64,000 nt of DNA from an uncultured Clostridia bacterium (GCA_934454215.1 CAKSGG010000006.1:1-64000); one strand, 5' to 3'; shown: positions 51,692 to 61,346, numbered from the stretch's first letter. The notes: generated by a model from the letters alone, not told the origin. Numbers and translations are program-made.

Positions 51692-53611
51692 TCAGACAAT
51701 TTCAGCCCCGCTTTGAATATCATTAAGCGTTGTAAGAACGGTTAAATCATTTTCAAATTCAGCCGAAAGAATCATGCCCTGCGATTCAAGACCCATCATT
51801 TTTCTCGGCTTTAAGTTTGCGATAAATATTACGTTCTTTCCGATTAAATCCTCGGGCTTGTGATACTTTGAAATGCCCGACAAAATTTGTCTTGTTTCAT
51901 TGCCCGTCTGCAATGTAAATCTCAAAAGCTTTGACGACTTGGGAACTTTTTCGCATTCGATAACCTTTCCTACTCTCATATCAAGCTTTTCAAAATCCTC
52001 AAACTCAATATAATCCTTGAACGGAGCAATTTCGATTTTTTCCTCCTCGGGTTCGTTTTCTGCCGCAAGCTCTTCAAGCTTTTTATCAATATCGAGTCTT
52101 GCAAACATCGGAACGGCTTCGCCGACCTTTGTGCCTGCTTTCAGCACGCCGAATGTTTTTGTGCTTTCGTATGAAAGCTCATCGGTGTTAATCTGTACCG
52201 CAATTTTGCCTGCCGTGTCGGGCATGAAAGATGTCAGAAGTGCCGCAATGATACGGATTGTTTCGGCAAGATTATAAAGAACCGTTCCCAGTCTCGGTTT
52301 ATCATCATCGTTCTTTGCAAGAACCCATGGCGTTGTTTCGTCAATATATTTGTTGGCACGGTCAACAACCTTCCATATTTCGTCAAGACTGTCGGCAACG
52401 TGCAGAGTATTCATTTTTTCTTCGATTTTTTCGATTGCTCCTGTTGCCGCCGCTTTTAATTCATCATCAAATTCGCCGTCAAATTCACCGCTCTGAATTT
52501 CACCGCCGAAATATTTGTTAATCATCGCAACGGTTCTGTTTACAAGATTGCCGAGGGTATTGGCAAGGTCGCTGTTGTAGCGGCTCATAAACACATCGTA
52601 GGTGATTGTTCCATCCTGTGCAAACGGCATTTCGTGAAGTGAATAATATCTTACTGCGTCAACGCCGAAATGACGTACCAAATCCTTTGCGTATATTACA
52701 TTTCCTCTTGATTTGCTCATCTTTTCCTCGCCTATGAGCATCCACGGATGACCGAATACCTGTTTCGGCAGCGGCTCGCCCAGTGCCATAAGCATAATCG
52801 GCCAGTAAATCGTATGGAAACGCAGAATATCCTTGCCTATTATATGCACGTCCGCAGGCCAGTATTTTTTGTAAAGTTCGCCTTTTTCATCGGGCGTGTA
52901 GCCGAGAGCCGTTATATAGTTTGAAAGTGCGTCAATCCAAACATAGATTACATGACCGGGGTCAAACTCAACGGGTATTCCCCATGTAAAGCTCGTTCTC
53001 GATACGCATAAATCCTGTAAGCCCGGTTTAAGGAAGTTATTGACCATTTCTTTTTTTCGTGATTCGGGCTGAATAAATTCGGGGTGAGCCTCGATATATT
53101 CCATCAGCTTATCCTGATATTTGCTCATTTTAAAGAAATATGCTTCTTCCTTTGTCTTATGAACCTCACGTCCGCAGTCGGGACATTTGCCGTCAACAAG
53201 CTGAGTTTCCGTCCAGAACGATTCACACGGGGTACAGTACCAACCCTCGTATTCGCTCTTGTATATGTCGCCTTGGTCGTAAAGCTTTTTAAATATCTGC
53301 TGAACGGCTTTTACGTGATATTCGTCCGTTGTGCGTATAAACTTATCGTAGCTGATATTAAGCATATCGGCAATTTCACGGATTTGTCCTGCAATATTGT
53401 CAACGTGCTGCTTTGGCGTAATGCCCGCAGCTTCGGCAATTTCCTGAATTTTCTGACCGTGCTCGTCCGTACCTGTCAGAAAGAACACGTCATCGCCGAT
53501 AAATCTGTGAAATCTTGCGATTGCGTCGGTAAGAATAATCTCATAAGTGTTTCCTATATGAGGAGTTTTCGACGTATATGCAATCGCCGTAGTAATATAG
53601 TATTTGTTCAT
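51692..53611 (-). CDS. metG: Methionyl-tRNA synthetase
   Basis: 639 residues. Class I signature HIGN (TPHIGNTYE) near the N terminus, zinc-site cysteines (WYCTPCESF and CPDCG), and KMSKS (GEEKMSKSRGNV). An anticodon-binding domain follows. A C-terminal EMAP/OB-fold tRNA-binding domain (FEDFEKLDMRVGKV to LSAEFENDL) makes the long bacterial dimeric form. It lies 13 bp after the AI-2E transporter gene, so the two are probably co-transcribed with apgM upstream. Confidence 0.96.
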   Translation of the reverse strand: MNKYYITTAIAYTSKTPHIGNTYEIILTDAIARFHRFIGDDVFFLTGTDEHGQKIQEIAEAAGITPKQHVDNIAGQIREIADMLNISYDKFIRTTDEYHVKAVQQIFKKLYDQGDIYKSEYEGWYCTPCESFWTETQLVDGKCPDCGREVHKTKEEAYFFKMSKYQDKLMEYIEAHPEFIQPESRKKEMVNNFLKPGLQDLCVSRTSFTWGIPVEFDPGHVIYVWIDALSNYITALGYTPDEKGELYKKYWPADVHIIGKDILRFHTIYWPIMLMALGEPLPKQVFGHPWMLIGEEKMSKSRGNVIYAKDLVRHFGVDAVRYYSLHEMPFAQDGTITYDVFMSRYNSDLANTLGNLVNRTVAMINKYFGGEIQSGEFDGEFDDELKAAATGAIEKIEEKMNTLHVADSLDEIWKVVDRANKYIDETTPWVLAKNDDDKPRLGTVLYNLAETIRIIAALLTSFMPDTAGKIAVQINTDELSYESTKTFGVLKAGTKVGEAVPMFARLDIDKKLEELAAENEPEEEKIEIAPFKDYIEFEDFEKLDMRVGKVIECEKVPKSSKLLRFTLQTGNETRQILSGISKYHKPEDLIGKNVIFIANLKPRKMMGLESQGMILSAEFENDLTVLTTLNDIQSGAEIV

Positions 53612-53624
53612 TTGAATTTCCTTT

Positions 53625-54758
53625 CTATTCTTCGTCTGATAATAAATATTCTTTTATAGCCTGCAATGTATTTCCCGTTTTTTTCAGAACCTGCTTTACA
53701 ATCGCAAGCGGAGTGTCAAATACGCCGCCCTTGTACAGGCTTATAATGAGAAGCATCGCAAGAGGTCCTATAATAAGACCGCCCACGCTCAGAACTCTGT
53801 AGCCTATATACATTGACATAAGCGTAAGCAGCGGATTCATTCCCACGCTTGAGCTTACAAGCTTCGGTTCTATCAGGTGTCTTGTCAGCGCAACCGACAA
53901 ATACACCAAAATCATGGCTACGCCCATGCGCATATCGCCGTTAAGAAAATTCATCAGCGTCCACGGCCATAAAATCAAGCCGCTGCCGAAAATCGGCAAT
54001 GCGTCAAGAAACGCTATTCCTATTGCGATAAGAACGGAATAATGTACTCCCAAAGCTATAAACCATACGGACATAAGAGTTGCCGTTACAAGCATAATCA
54101 TAAGCTGTGCCTTTATATATCCGCCCAGATAGCATTTTATCTGTTTCCACACCTCCGTTGATTTCGCCGACTGAATTTTAAGCAGTGACGAAATTGAGGT
54201 CGAATCCTGAACCATGAAATACATGGACAGAATCGCAACAATCAGAGCGACAAAGAAGTTAGGCATTGCCTTGACAAATCTTGTCGCATAGTCCATAACG
54301 AGTGCTGTTGCCGTACCCGAATTTTTTGATATTCCCGAAATTGCGTCCTGAACAATTTCGGGCAGTGAGCCGTAAATTATACGCAGTTTTCCGATTGCCA
54401 TTGAATAGCTGTCTACAAAATCGTCTCTGATGTCGGGCTTATCGTTAAGCGCCTGTTTAATTTGGTCTGAAAGCGAGCTTGCGCCCCAATATGCCGCAAG
54501 TGCAAGCAATCCGATTACGACCACGATTACAAGCATTACCGTAGCGCCTCTGGGCAGCTTGAATTTGCGCTGCAATATATCCGCCAGCGGATTAATCATT
54601 CGTGAGAGGACGTAGCCTATTATAAACGGCAGGAGCAGACCTGTCAGAAATCCCAAAAGCTCTATTATTTTCGGGGTGAACAGGTACAGCAGTACGCCTG
54701 CGATTATAACCGCAACAGGCCACAGCAGTATTTTAAAGTCGGTGTTTTTCCATTTCAC
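53625..54758 (-). CDS. AI-2E family transporter
   Basis: 377 residues with about eight membrane spans, typical of the AI-2E/PF01594 family (IAFLDALPIFGSGLILWPW, GMNPLLTLMSMYIGYRVLSVGGLIIGPL). Members export or exchange varied solutes; the AI-2 name does not prove autoinducer transport. The start is GTG, seven bases after GGAGGG. It sits between apgM and metG in the same orientation. Confidence 0.9.
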   Translation of the reverse strand: MKWKNTDFKILLWPVAVIIAGVLLYLFTPKIIELLGFLTGLLLPFIIGYVLSRMINPLADILQRKFKLPRGATVMLVIVVVIGLLALAAYWGASSLSDQIKQALNDKPDIRDDFVDSYSMAIGKLRIIYGSLPEIVQDAISGISKNSGTATALVMDYATRFVKAMPNFFVALIVAILSMYFMVQDSTSISSLLKIQSAKSTEVWKQIKCYLGGYIKAQLMIMLVTATLMSVWFIALGVHYSVLIAIGIAFLDALPIFGSGLILWPWTLMNFLNGDMRMGVAMILVYLSVALTRHLIEPKLVSSSVGMNPLLTLMSMYIGYRVLSVGGLIIGPLAMLLIISLYKGGVFDTPLAIVKQVLKKTGNTLQAIKEYLLSDEE

Positions 54759-54793
54759 GTTATCGCCCTCCTTCTTTGTTTGGGGGAAAAGCT

Positions 54794-56002
54794 TTATGCA
54801 AGAAATTTATTCATAAGGGTATATCCCTTTTCGATATATATTCCCGTTTTCTTTGCATTTTCTTCGGTATATGTCAGACCGCTGCCGTTTTCGGTGTTTG
54901 TGCTGTCGAAAATCACATACGGAACGGGGTCGCTTACGTGAGTTTTTAATTTAATCGGAGTGGGGTGGTCGGGCATTATCAGCATTTTATAGTCTATCCC
55001 TCTTTCCTCAAGGTTATCCTTAAGGAATTTCACAACCCTGCTGTCAATTGTTTCGACCGCAAATTTTTTCTTGTCGGGCAGCCCCTGATGCCCCATTTCG
55101 TCGGGTGCCTCCATATGAACGTATACAAAATCGCTGCCGTTCAAAAGTGCGTCAAGAGCCGCCTGAGCCTTGCCGTCCCAGTTTGTTTCGCAGTTGCCCG
55201 TAGCGCCCTCAACATCGATTGATTCCATGCCTGCGCATTTTGCGATTCCCTTAATCAAATCGACTGCGCTTATTACACTGCCTTTGAGACCGAATTTATC
55301 CTCGAAGTTTTCAAGCTGAGGCTTTGTACCCTCGCCCCATACCCAAATCGAGGTTGCCATATGCTTGCCCTCTGCGGCACGCTTTTTGTTTACGGGGTGA
55401 TTTCTGAGAATTTTCTCGCTTTTTTTCATCATATCGAGCAAAACGTCAGCACCGTCGCCCTTGGGCAGATGCTCCGTGATTTTTCTGTCCGAAATATCGT
55501 GCGGAGGCGTAAGCTCAACATTTGTAGAGCCGCCGTCCCAAACGGTCAGATGTCTGTAGCTGATACCCGGATAGAATTTTATAACGTCCGTATCAAGCTC
55601 CGCCGCAACCGCCTTAATAAGCTCCGCAGCCTCCTCGGTGGTTATTTCACCTGCCGAATAATCAAGCATTGTCTTATCCTCGTAGTTTTCCTCATCGGAA
55701 AGAGTAACAAGGTTACATCTGAACGTAACGTCGGAATCCTTCATTTTTACGCCGATTGACGCCGCCTCAAGCGGAGAACGCCCCGAATAACACTTTTTCG
55801 TATCATAGCCCATAACCGACAGATTTGCCACATCACTGCCCGGTTTCATTCCGTCCTGAACGGTTTTGACAATTCCCATTTCACCATGCTCTGCCATATA
55901 ATCAATAGTCGGCTTGTCTGCGACTTCAAGAATCGTTTTGCCGTCAAATGCGTCAACGGGATAGTCAGCCATTCCGTCGCCGAGTATAACAATATATTTC
56001 AT
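54794..56002 (-). CDS. apgM: Cofactor-independent phosphoglycerate mutase, ApgM type
   Basis: About 402 residues, the shorter archaeal-type family, not the roughly 510-residue GpmI. Converts 3- and 2-phosphoglycerate through an alkaline-phosphatase-like metal site. Visible: VILGDGMADYP at the N terminus, PGSDVANLSVMGYD (likely phosphoserine region), YSGRSPLEAASIGV, and MPDHPTPI with DxxH ligands near the C terminus. An in-frame ATG lies 18 bases earlier, but the AAAGG site is best placed for 56002. It heads the apgM-transporter-metG run. Confidence 0.9.
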   Translation of the reverse strand: MKYIVILGDGMADYPVDAFDGKTILEVADKPTIDYMAEHGEMGIVKTVQDGMKPGSDVANLSVMGYDTKKCYSGRSPLEAASIGVKMKDSDVTFRCNLVTLSDEENYEDKTMLDYSAGEITTEEAAELIKAVAAELDTDVIKFYPGISYRHLTVWDGGSTNVELTPPHDISDRKITEHLPKGDGADVLLDMMKKSEKILRNHPVNKKRAAEGKHMATSIWVWGEGTKPQLENFEDKFGLKGSVISAVDLIKGIAKCAGMESIDVEGATGNCETNWDGKAQAALDALLNGSDFVYVHMEAPDEMGHQGLPDKKKFAVETIDSRVVKFLKDNLEERGIDYKMLIMPDHPTPIKLKTHVSDPVPYVIFDSTNTENGSGLTYTEENAKKTGIYIEKGYTLMNKFLA

Positions 56003-56036
56003 AATTCCACAGCCTTTCAATATATACTTAAACTAT

Positions 56037-56065
56037 ATTATATAATACATTTAAGGAATTTTCAA
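56037..56065 (-). promoter_or_regulatory. Sigma-A promoter of apgM
   Basis: On the minus strand TTGAAA, a 17-bp spacer and TATAAT, about 35 bp before the start. Confidence 0.85.
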
Positions 56066-56109
56066 GTAAATTCTTATTTTTTTGGTATTTTACGTTAAAA
56101 ATAGCAAAA

Positions 56110-56131
56110 TACACCCCAAAAAGGGGTGCAT
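56110..56131 (-). terminator. Terminator of the PBP1A gene
   Basis: On the minus strand TGCACCCC pairs with GGGGTGTA around TTTTT, followed by TTTTGCTATTTTT. It is five bp after the stop codon. Confidence 0.85.
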
Positions 56132-56135
56132 TTTT

Positions 56136-58847
56136 TTAGTCCATACTGCCTTCTTCAACAGCAGTGCCTTCACCGCCCGAGGACGAACCTCCGCTTGACG
56201 AAGAACCGCTTTCGCCGCCCGAGGACGAACTTCCGCCCGATGAAGAACCGCTTTCGCCGCCCGGTGATGAGCCTCCGCCCGATGAAGAACCGCTTTCACC
56301 GCCTGATGACGAACTGCCGCTTGACGAAGAACCGCTTTCGCCGCCGGGTGAATATCCGCCTGATGACGAACTGCCGCTTGATGAAGAGCCTCCGCTTGAC
56401 GATGAGCCTCCCGATGAATAGCTGCCCGAAGACGAACTTCCACTTGACGATGAACTGCCCGAAGACGAACCGCCGCTTGATGTACCGCTTGTCGGAGCGG
56501 GTGTTATCTGCGTATATCCCGAACCCCTTGACGGCTTTGGTGTACTTTGACTTCCTAAGTCATTATAGCTTGACGCATTGCCGTAGTGGCTTGTACAGCG
56601 TGTTTTTGGCTGTGTTCCCGAAACGAAATACGCTATAGTCGTATCGCATGAGGACTTCGGCAGCTTACCCGAAATTGAGCAAACCTCTTCTTCAACAAGC
56701 GTTGAAGGCTTTTCAAGCTGACGCTCGGGCAATGACGCATGGATTGCGTCCATTACGGCTTTCCATGCAAGAACCGACGGATTTTGTCTTACGCCTGCCT
56801 TTGTAAGCGACGCAGGACTGTCAAAGCCGAACCATACCGCACCCACATAATAAGGCGTGTAGCCTACAAACCATTTATCAAAGTCGTCGTCCGTAGTACC
56901 TGTTTTTCCGTATGCAGGCATATCAACGTCAAGCTGTGCCGAACGTCCCGTGCCCCGTCTGCCGTTTACAACACTGTAAAGCAAATCGCTTGTAATGTAT
57001 GCCGAAGCCGCACTTATTGACTGCGATGCCTCAGCCTTGTTTTCAAGAACCACATTTCCCGCAGAATCCGTTACCTGCGTGTATGTGTAAGGTGCAATAT
57101 ATTTTCCGCTGTTTACAAATGTACAGTATGCCGCCGCCATATCCATCGGGCTTACACCGTTTGAAAGTCCGCCCAAAGCAAGTGACGAGTAGTTTTTATC
57201 CTTTTCCGACAATGCAATGTGGAATTTGTTCTGGACATATCCGAACGAGCTTGAAAGCCCGATTTTGTCGAGAACCTTTACCGCAGGTATGTTTGAACTG
57301 CGCATAACGGCTTCTTTGATTGTCATTTCGCCCAAAAATCCCTCATATGAGTTTTTCGGTTTCCACTTGTCGTTTCCGATTTCTATTTCTTCGTCCTCGA
57401 TTACGTCCATTTCCGTAATCTTTCCCATATCGAGAGCAGGAGCGTATACAGATAACGGCTTGAATGCCGAACCCGGCTGACGCTTTGCCTGTGTGGCTCT
57501 GTTCCAGCCCCGTATATCGGTCTTTTCGCCCAGACCGCCGACAAGACCTTTGACCGCTCCCGTGTACGGGTCAATTATAACCATTGCAGACTGACCCTTG
57601 TAATAAGCCTGATTTTCGTCCAAATCATAATCAAGGTACAGCCCGAAGTTTTCTTTGTTGTTATATACACGCTCCATTGCGCCCTGAATATCGGTATCAA
57701 TCGTCGCATATATATTCAGACCGCCGCTGTATACCTGCTGAGTGGCGAAGTCCTCCGAATAACCCTTCTGCTTTTGAAGGTCGCGTATTACGTCCGCAAC
57801 AACTTGGTCGGAGAAATACGAGGTTACACGTCCGCCCTCGGCACGGTATCTGTCACTTGTTTCAAGCGGAGTATTTACTGCGCTGTCATACTCGCTCTGA
57901 TTGATTTTACCGAGTTCGAGCATTTTTTTAAGCACAAGATTTCTCTTTTCAACATTCTTTTCGGGGTTCGTTATCGGGTCGTAAAGCGACGGATACTGCG
58001 TAATTCCCGCTATTGACGCCGCCTGCGGAAGATTAAGCTCCGATGCGGATATGCCGAAATATGTTTCCGATGCCGCTTCAACGCCCCAGCAGTTCTCGGC
58101 AAAGTAAACGATATTCAGATACATTGTCAGTATCTCGTCTTTTGAAATTTCCTTTTCAAGCGCAACCGCACGCATAATTTCCTTTATTTTTCTGCTTGCC
58201 TTGTTTTCCTTTTCGCTTGTAATATTCTTTATAACCTGCTGAGTAATTGTGGAACCGCCGTAATCGGACGAGCCGATTCCTATTTTGGACAGCGCCCATT
58301 TAACCGTCGCACCCGCAGTACGCTTTATGTCAAAGCCGTGGTGAGAATAAAATCTCTCGTCCTCGATTGAAACGATAGCGTCCTTCATTACCTGCGGAAT
58401 CTGCTCCGACGGAATCGGAATCCTGTTCGTTGAGGACTGAATCTGTTCAAGCTCGTGAGTTGTTCCGTCCGAAGTATTGTAATATATATGAGAGGAAGTA
58501 TTGAGCGCAAGATTTTTGAGGTTCATATCCTTAACCTCTCTCGATACCGCAAAATACATACCTATCGTAATACCCGTAAGGGCGACTATGCCGACAAGGC
58601 AGACTGCCAGTACGGCGTTTCTGAAAATTCTGCGCCGTGTAAGCTGCGTTTCGGTAAGCTGTTTTTTCTCTTTCTTCTTTTTTCTTTTTCTGCGCGGAGC
58701 GTTTGAATAAGCGTCCGCCTCGCTCCTTCTTGCAATGTCGCTTGATGAGCGCCGTGTATTTCTTTGGGACGACTGCATATCGTAAGCGTCCCAGTCAAAA
58801 TCGTTATTCTGAGAAGAGCCTCGTCTTCTTTTTCTTTCATCTGCCAA
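56136..58847 (-). CDS. Class A penicillin-binding protein (PBP1A type)
   Basis: 903 residues. The start is TTG (58847), six bases after GAGGAGGG. A basic cytoplasmic N terminus (first 75 residues, many Arg/Lys) leads to one span (about 77-98). The transglycosylase domain shows EDERFYSHHGFD and GGSTITQQVIKN. The transpeptidase domain has the SxxK motif (GSAFKPL), SSN (RSSNIPAV) and KTGTTDD. It polymerises and cross-links peptidoglycan on the outer face of the membrane. From about residue 765 the tail is a Ser/Gly-rich low-complexity stretch, partly encoded by a 42-bp tandem repeat. Such tails are seen in other Firmicutes PBPs, but the repeat length probably varies between strains. Confidence 0.94.
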   Translation of the reverse strand: MADERKRRRGSSQNNDFDWDAYDMQSSQRNTRRSSSDIARRSEADAYSNAPRRKRKKKKEKKQLTETQLTRRRIFRNAVLAVCLVGIVALTGITIGMYFAVSREVKDMNLKNLALNTSSHIYYNTSDGTTHELEQIQSSTNRIPIPSEQIPQVMKDAIVSIEDERFYSHHGFDIKRTAGATVKWALSKIGIGSSDYGGSTITQQVIKNITSEKENKASRKIKEIMRAVALEKEISKDEILTMYLNIVYFAENCWGVEAASETYFGISASELNLPQAASIAGITQYPSLYDPITNPEKNVEKRNLVLKKMLELGKINQSEYDSAVNTPLETSDRYRAEGGRVTSYFSDQVVADVIRDLQKQKGYSEDFATQQVYSGGLNIYATIDTDIQGAMERVYNNKENFGLYLDYDLDENQAYYKGQSAMVIIDPYTGAVKGLVGGLGEKTDIRGWNRATQAKRQPGSAFKPLSVYAPALDMGKITEMDVIEDEEIEIGNDKWKPKNSYEGFLGEMTIKEAVMRSSNIPAVKVLDKIGLSSSFGYVQNKFHIALSEKDKNYSSLALGGLSNGVSPMDMAAAYCTFVNSGKYIAPYTYTQVTDSAGNVVLENKAEASQSISAASAYITSDLLYSVVNGRRGTGRSAQLDVDMPAYGKTGTTDDDFDKWFVGYTPYYVGAVWFGFDSPASLTKAGVRQNPSVLAWKAVMDAIHASLPERQLEKPSTLVEEEVCSISGKLPKSSCDTTIAYFVSGTQPKTRCTSHYGNASSYNDLGSQSTPKPSRGSGYTQITPAPTSGTSSGGSSSGSSSSSGSSSSGSYSSGGSSSSGGSSSSGSSSSGGYSPGGESGSSSSGSSSSGGESGSSSGGGSSPGGESGSSSGGSSSSGGESGSSSSGGSSSGGEGTAVEEGSMD
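56180..56365 (-). repeat. 42-bp coding tandem repeat in the PBP1A tail
   Basis: GAAGAACCGCTTTC recurs exactly every 42 bases at 56200, 56242, 56284 and 56326 (plus strand), encoding a 14-residue Ser/Gly/Glu unit. The copies are not identical, and the repeat shades into simpler Ser/Gly stretches towards 56480. It is a slippage-prone coding repeat, not a CRISPR. Confidence 0.9.
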
Positions 58848-58893
58848 ATATATCCCTCCTCGGTTTTTATAAATTATAACCTATACATAGTCA

Positions 58894-58922
58894 ATTATAT
58901 AACATTTTACATTCTTTTGCAA
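58894..58922 (-). promoter_or_regulatory. Sigma-A promoter of the PBP1A gene
   Basis: On the minus strand TTGCAA, a 17-bp spacer and TATAAT, about 45 bp before the TTG start codon. Confidence 0.7.
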
Positions 58923-58948
58923 TACCTTTTAAAAATTTTCACATAAAA

Positions 58949-59419
58949 TTAAAGATTAAGCGCATGATACAGCTCATCTGCCGCAGCATATGCGGCAATT
59001 GCGCACATCGCCGCACGAACGGGCAGGGCAGAAATAAACGGAACGGAAACAAACAGAAAAAAGCCTGCCGCTTTATTTGCCGCCGTGTGTGTATTTCTGT
59101 CTTTAAAGATAATAGACAACATCAGCTTAACTGCGGCAATAACGGCAAATGCGGCCGCAATAAAGCAGTTTTCCGTTATATAGCCCCAAAGCTTGACGGC
59201 GCATACCGCAATGAAAATAAAATCGGCAAGGCTGTCAAGCGTTTACCCGAAAAGGGATTCAGTGCCAAGCTTTCTTGAAAGAAATCCGTCGGCAATGTCC
59301 GATATTCCGCAGACAAAATACAGGATATAAAACAATGCCGAAAAATTTTCCGTGAAAATCAGCGCCGCCGATAAGATAATCCGCAGCAGGGTAATGATAT
59401 TGGGGATTTGTTTTTTCAT
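58949..59419 (-). pseudogene. CDP-alcohol phosphatidyltransferase gene with one in-frame stop
   Basis: Reading from the ATG at 59419 (overlapping the nitroreductase stop as ATGA) gives 156 residues plus one TAA at codon 59 (59243-59245). The frame is otherwise unbroken to a natural stop at 58949. The protein resembles PgsA/PssA-type enzymes: MKKQIPNIITLLRI start, then the catalytic motif D41-x2-D44-G-x2-S-R-x8-G58-x3-D62-x3-D66. The stop falls at the first variable position after Gly58, between catalytic residues, so the 58-residue product lacks the last two catalytic aspartates. Four or five membrane spans follow the break. A single base change (for example from AAA, CAA or GAA) would explain it. 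It could also be a sequencing error or a recent inactivation. Confidence 0.85.
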
Positions 59420-59976
59420 ACAAGAACTTCATCAAGCGGACGTTTGGGCACATTCAGGATATTATTTTCGTCCATGAAGTATTTTATGTTTCCGTCCTTT
59501 GCTTCAACCGCCTTTGATTTCTGCGACGGATAACCAAGTGCGATTATATACGTCAGTTCATATTTATCATCAATGTCAAGCGCCTTTTTTATTTCATCTC
59601 TGTTGATAGCGCCCAGCCAGCATGATGCTATACCCATTTCGTATGCCGCAAGCATTATTGTTGTTGCCGCCGCTCCCGCATCGCACTCGAACGATTTCTT
59701 TATTGATGTATCGCCGAGCAGAGCGATGTATGCGGCAGGGTGCTCGTCCTCGGTCGGTGTGCCGTCTTTGAGCATTGCCGCCCATTTGGTATAAGGAAAT
59801 ATTTTGCCGAGAACGTCTTTATCGTCAACGATTTTGAATTTCAGCGGCTGCATATTTGCGGCGTATGCCGCCATTCTTGCGCAGTCGACAAGCTTTACAA
59901 GAGTATCATGCTCTATCGGCTTTTGCTCAAATTTTCTTATTGTTCTTCTGTTCATTATTGCTTCGTATACTGTCAT
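59416..59976 (-). CDS. Nitroreductase-family protein
   Basis: About 186 residues; GGGAGGAA fixes the ATG at 59976. It is an FMN-dependent nitroreductase-like flavoprotein with NRRTIRKFEQKPI at the N terminus and MGIASCWLGAINRDEIKKAL in the middle, plus a TYIIALGYP segment. It reduces quinones or nitro compounds with NAD(P)H; the true substrate is unknown. It starts 14 bp before the end of... mnmE in the sense of overlap by 0-15 bp, and its stop overlaps the broken phosphatidyltransferase start by 4 bp. Confidence 0.88.
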   Translation of the reverse strand: MTVYEAIMNRRTIRKFEQKPIEHDTLVKLVDCARMAAYAANMQPLKFKIVDDKDVLGKIFPYTKWAAMLKDGTPTEDEHPAAYIALLGDTSIKKSFECDAGAAATTIMLAAYEMGIASCWLGAINRDEIKKALDIDDKYELTYIIALGYPSQKSKAVEAKDGNIKYFMDENNILNVPKRPLDEVLV

Positions 59977-59990
59977 AATAATTCCTCCCG

Positions 59991-61346
59991 TTATTTCCCC
60001 ACGCAAAAGTTGTGGAATATTTCACTTACTATGCTTTCCGATACGGTTTCGCCCGTAATTTCGCCAAGACTTCGTATCGCCGCATTAATATCTATCGACG
60101 CAATATCCGCAGGCATACCGCTTTCAAGTGCCTGCGCCGCCTCGCTCAGTGCATCGTATGCTTCGTCCAGCGCTTTTTTATGGCGCATATTTGTGATAAC
60201 AGCGCCGCCGCTCTGCTCGATTTGCCCCAACTTGTAAATTCGTTTTATTTCTGCGGCAAGCTCTTTTAAGCCGCTGCCTGTGACTGCGCTTGTGCGTATA
60301 ACCGTTTCGCTTTCGTCTATATCCGTCAGCCTGTCGCCCAAATCGGTTTTATTTATTATAATTATTCTGTTTTTGCCCTTTGTTTCTTTCAGTATTTCCT
60401 TATCCTCGTCCGATAATCCGCCGCTGCCGTCAAGCACCGCCAGAACCAAATCCGCCTCGTCAATGGATTTTTTCGACCGCTCAACCCCGAGCCGTTCTAT
60501 TGTATCGTCCGTTTCGTGTATTCCTGCCGTATCGGTAAGAATAAGCGGTATTCCGTCAAGATTTACATATTCCTCGATTACGTCTCTTGTTGTTCCCGCT
60601 ATGTCCGTAACTATTGCCCTGTCATTGCCCGAAAGAGCGTTGAGCAGTGAGGACTTGCCTACATTGGGCTTGCCGGCTATGGCGGTTTTGATACCGTCTC
60701 TGATTATCTTTCCGCTGTCGGCGGAGCTGAGCAGATTGCTTATATTAGCTTTACATTCGCATATGATTTTATATATTTCGTCCTCCGAAACATCTGCCAA
60801 GTCCTCATCGGGATAATCTATCAGAACCTGCATTCTTGCCGCAAGGCTGACAAGACTGCCCCTGACTTCTTTTATTCGCTTTGACAGTGCGCCTTCAAGC
60901 TGTGACAGTGCCGCCCTTTGTGAAAGCGTATTTGAGGAATTTATTATATCTATTACCGCCTCAGCCTGCGATAGGTCTATTCTGCCGTTTAAAAATGCAC
61001 GCTTTGTAAATTCTCCCGCTTCGGCAGGTACTGCGCCGGCTTTTATTACTGCGTCAAGAACTCTGTTTACGCATATTGTACCGCCGTGAGTGCTGATTTC
61101 CACAACGTCCTCCCGTGTAAAGGTTTTGGGCGCGCGCATAACAGAAACGAGAACCTCGTCTATTTTTGCACCCGAAGAATCGGTTATGAATCCGTAGTGT
61201 ATTGTGTGCGATTCTGCGTCCGAAAGCCTTTTTCCGCCTTTAAAAATGCTGTCGCAGATTTTAACCGAGTCATCTCCGCTTATGCGTATTACGGCTATTC
61301 CTCCGACGCCGGGCGGCGTTGCTATTGCGGCTATTGTTCTGTTCAT
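59991..61346 (-). CDS. mnmE: tRNA modification GTPase MnmE
   Basis: About 451 residues. The ATG at 61346 follows AAGGAAAGGAAC; the longer open frame starts without a ribosome site. With MnmG it installs cmnm5U34 in tRNA. The N-terminal formyl-THF-binding domain begins TIAAIATPPGVGGIAVIRISG. The G domain has GKPNVGKSS (G1), DTAGIHETDD (G3) and NKTD (G4). The C-terminal cysteine motif FCVGK is intact. mnmG and the usual rnpA-yidC neighbours are not present, so the gene is separated from its common context. The nitroreductase start lies 15 bp downstream. Confidence 0.95.
   Translation of the reverse strand: MNRTIAAIATPPGVGGIAVIRISGDDSVKICDSIFKGGKRLSDAESHTIHYGFITDSSGAKIDEVLVSVMRAPKTFTREDVVEISTHGGTICVNRVLDAVIKAGAVPAEAGEFTKRAFLNGRIDLSQAEAVIDIINSSNTLSQRAALSQLEGALSKRIKEVRGSLVSLAARMQVLIDYPDEDLADVSEDEIYKIICECKANISNLLSSADSGKIIRDGIKTAIAGKPNVGKSSLLNALSGNDRAIVTDIAGTTRDVIEEYVNLDGIPLILTDTAGIHETDDTIERLGVERSKKSIDEADLVLAVLDGSGGLSDEDKEILKETKGKNRIIIINKTDLGDRLTDIDESETVIRTSAVTGSGLKELAAEIKRIYKLGQIEQSGGAVITNMRHKKALDEAYDALSEAAQALESGMPADIASIDINAAIRSLGEITGETVSESIVSEIFHNFCVGK

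Noticed and set aside
56164..56421. An 85-codon acidic proline-rich protein on the plus strand
   Set aside because: It is the mirror of the Ser/Gly tandem repeat in the PBP1A tail, with no ribosome site.
59243..59245. Stop-codon recoding (TAA read through) in the phosphatidyltransferase
   Set aside because: Only one case is seen, TAA is used as a normal stop elsewhere in the window, and no recoding signal is visible.
58964..59278. A separate basic protein opposite the broken phosphatidyltransferase
   Set aside because: The minus strand codes a recognisable membrane enzyme across the whole stretch, so this frame is a shadow.
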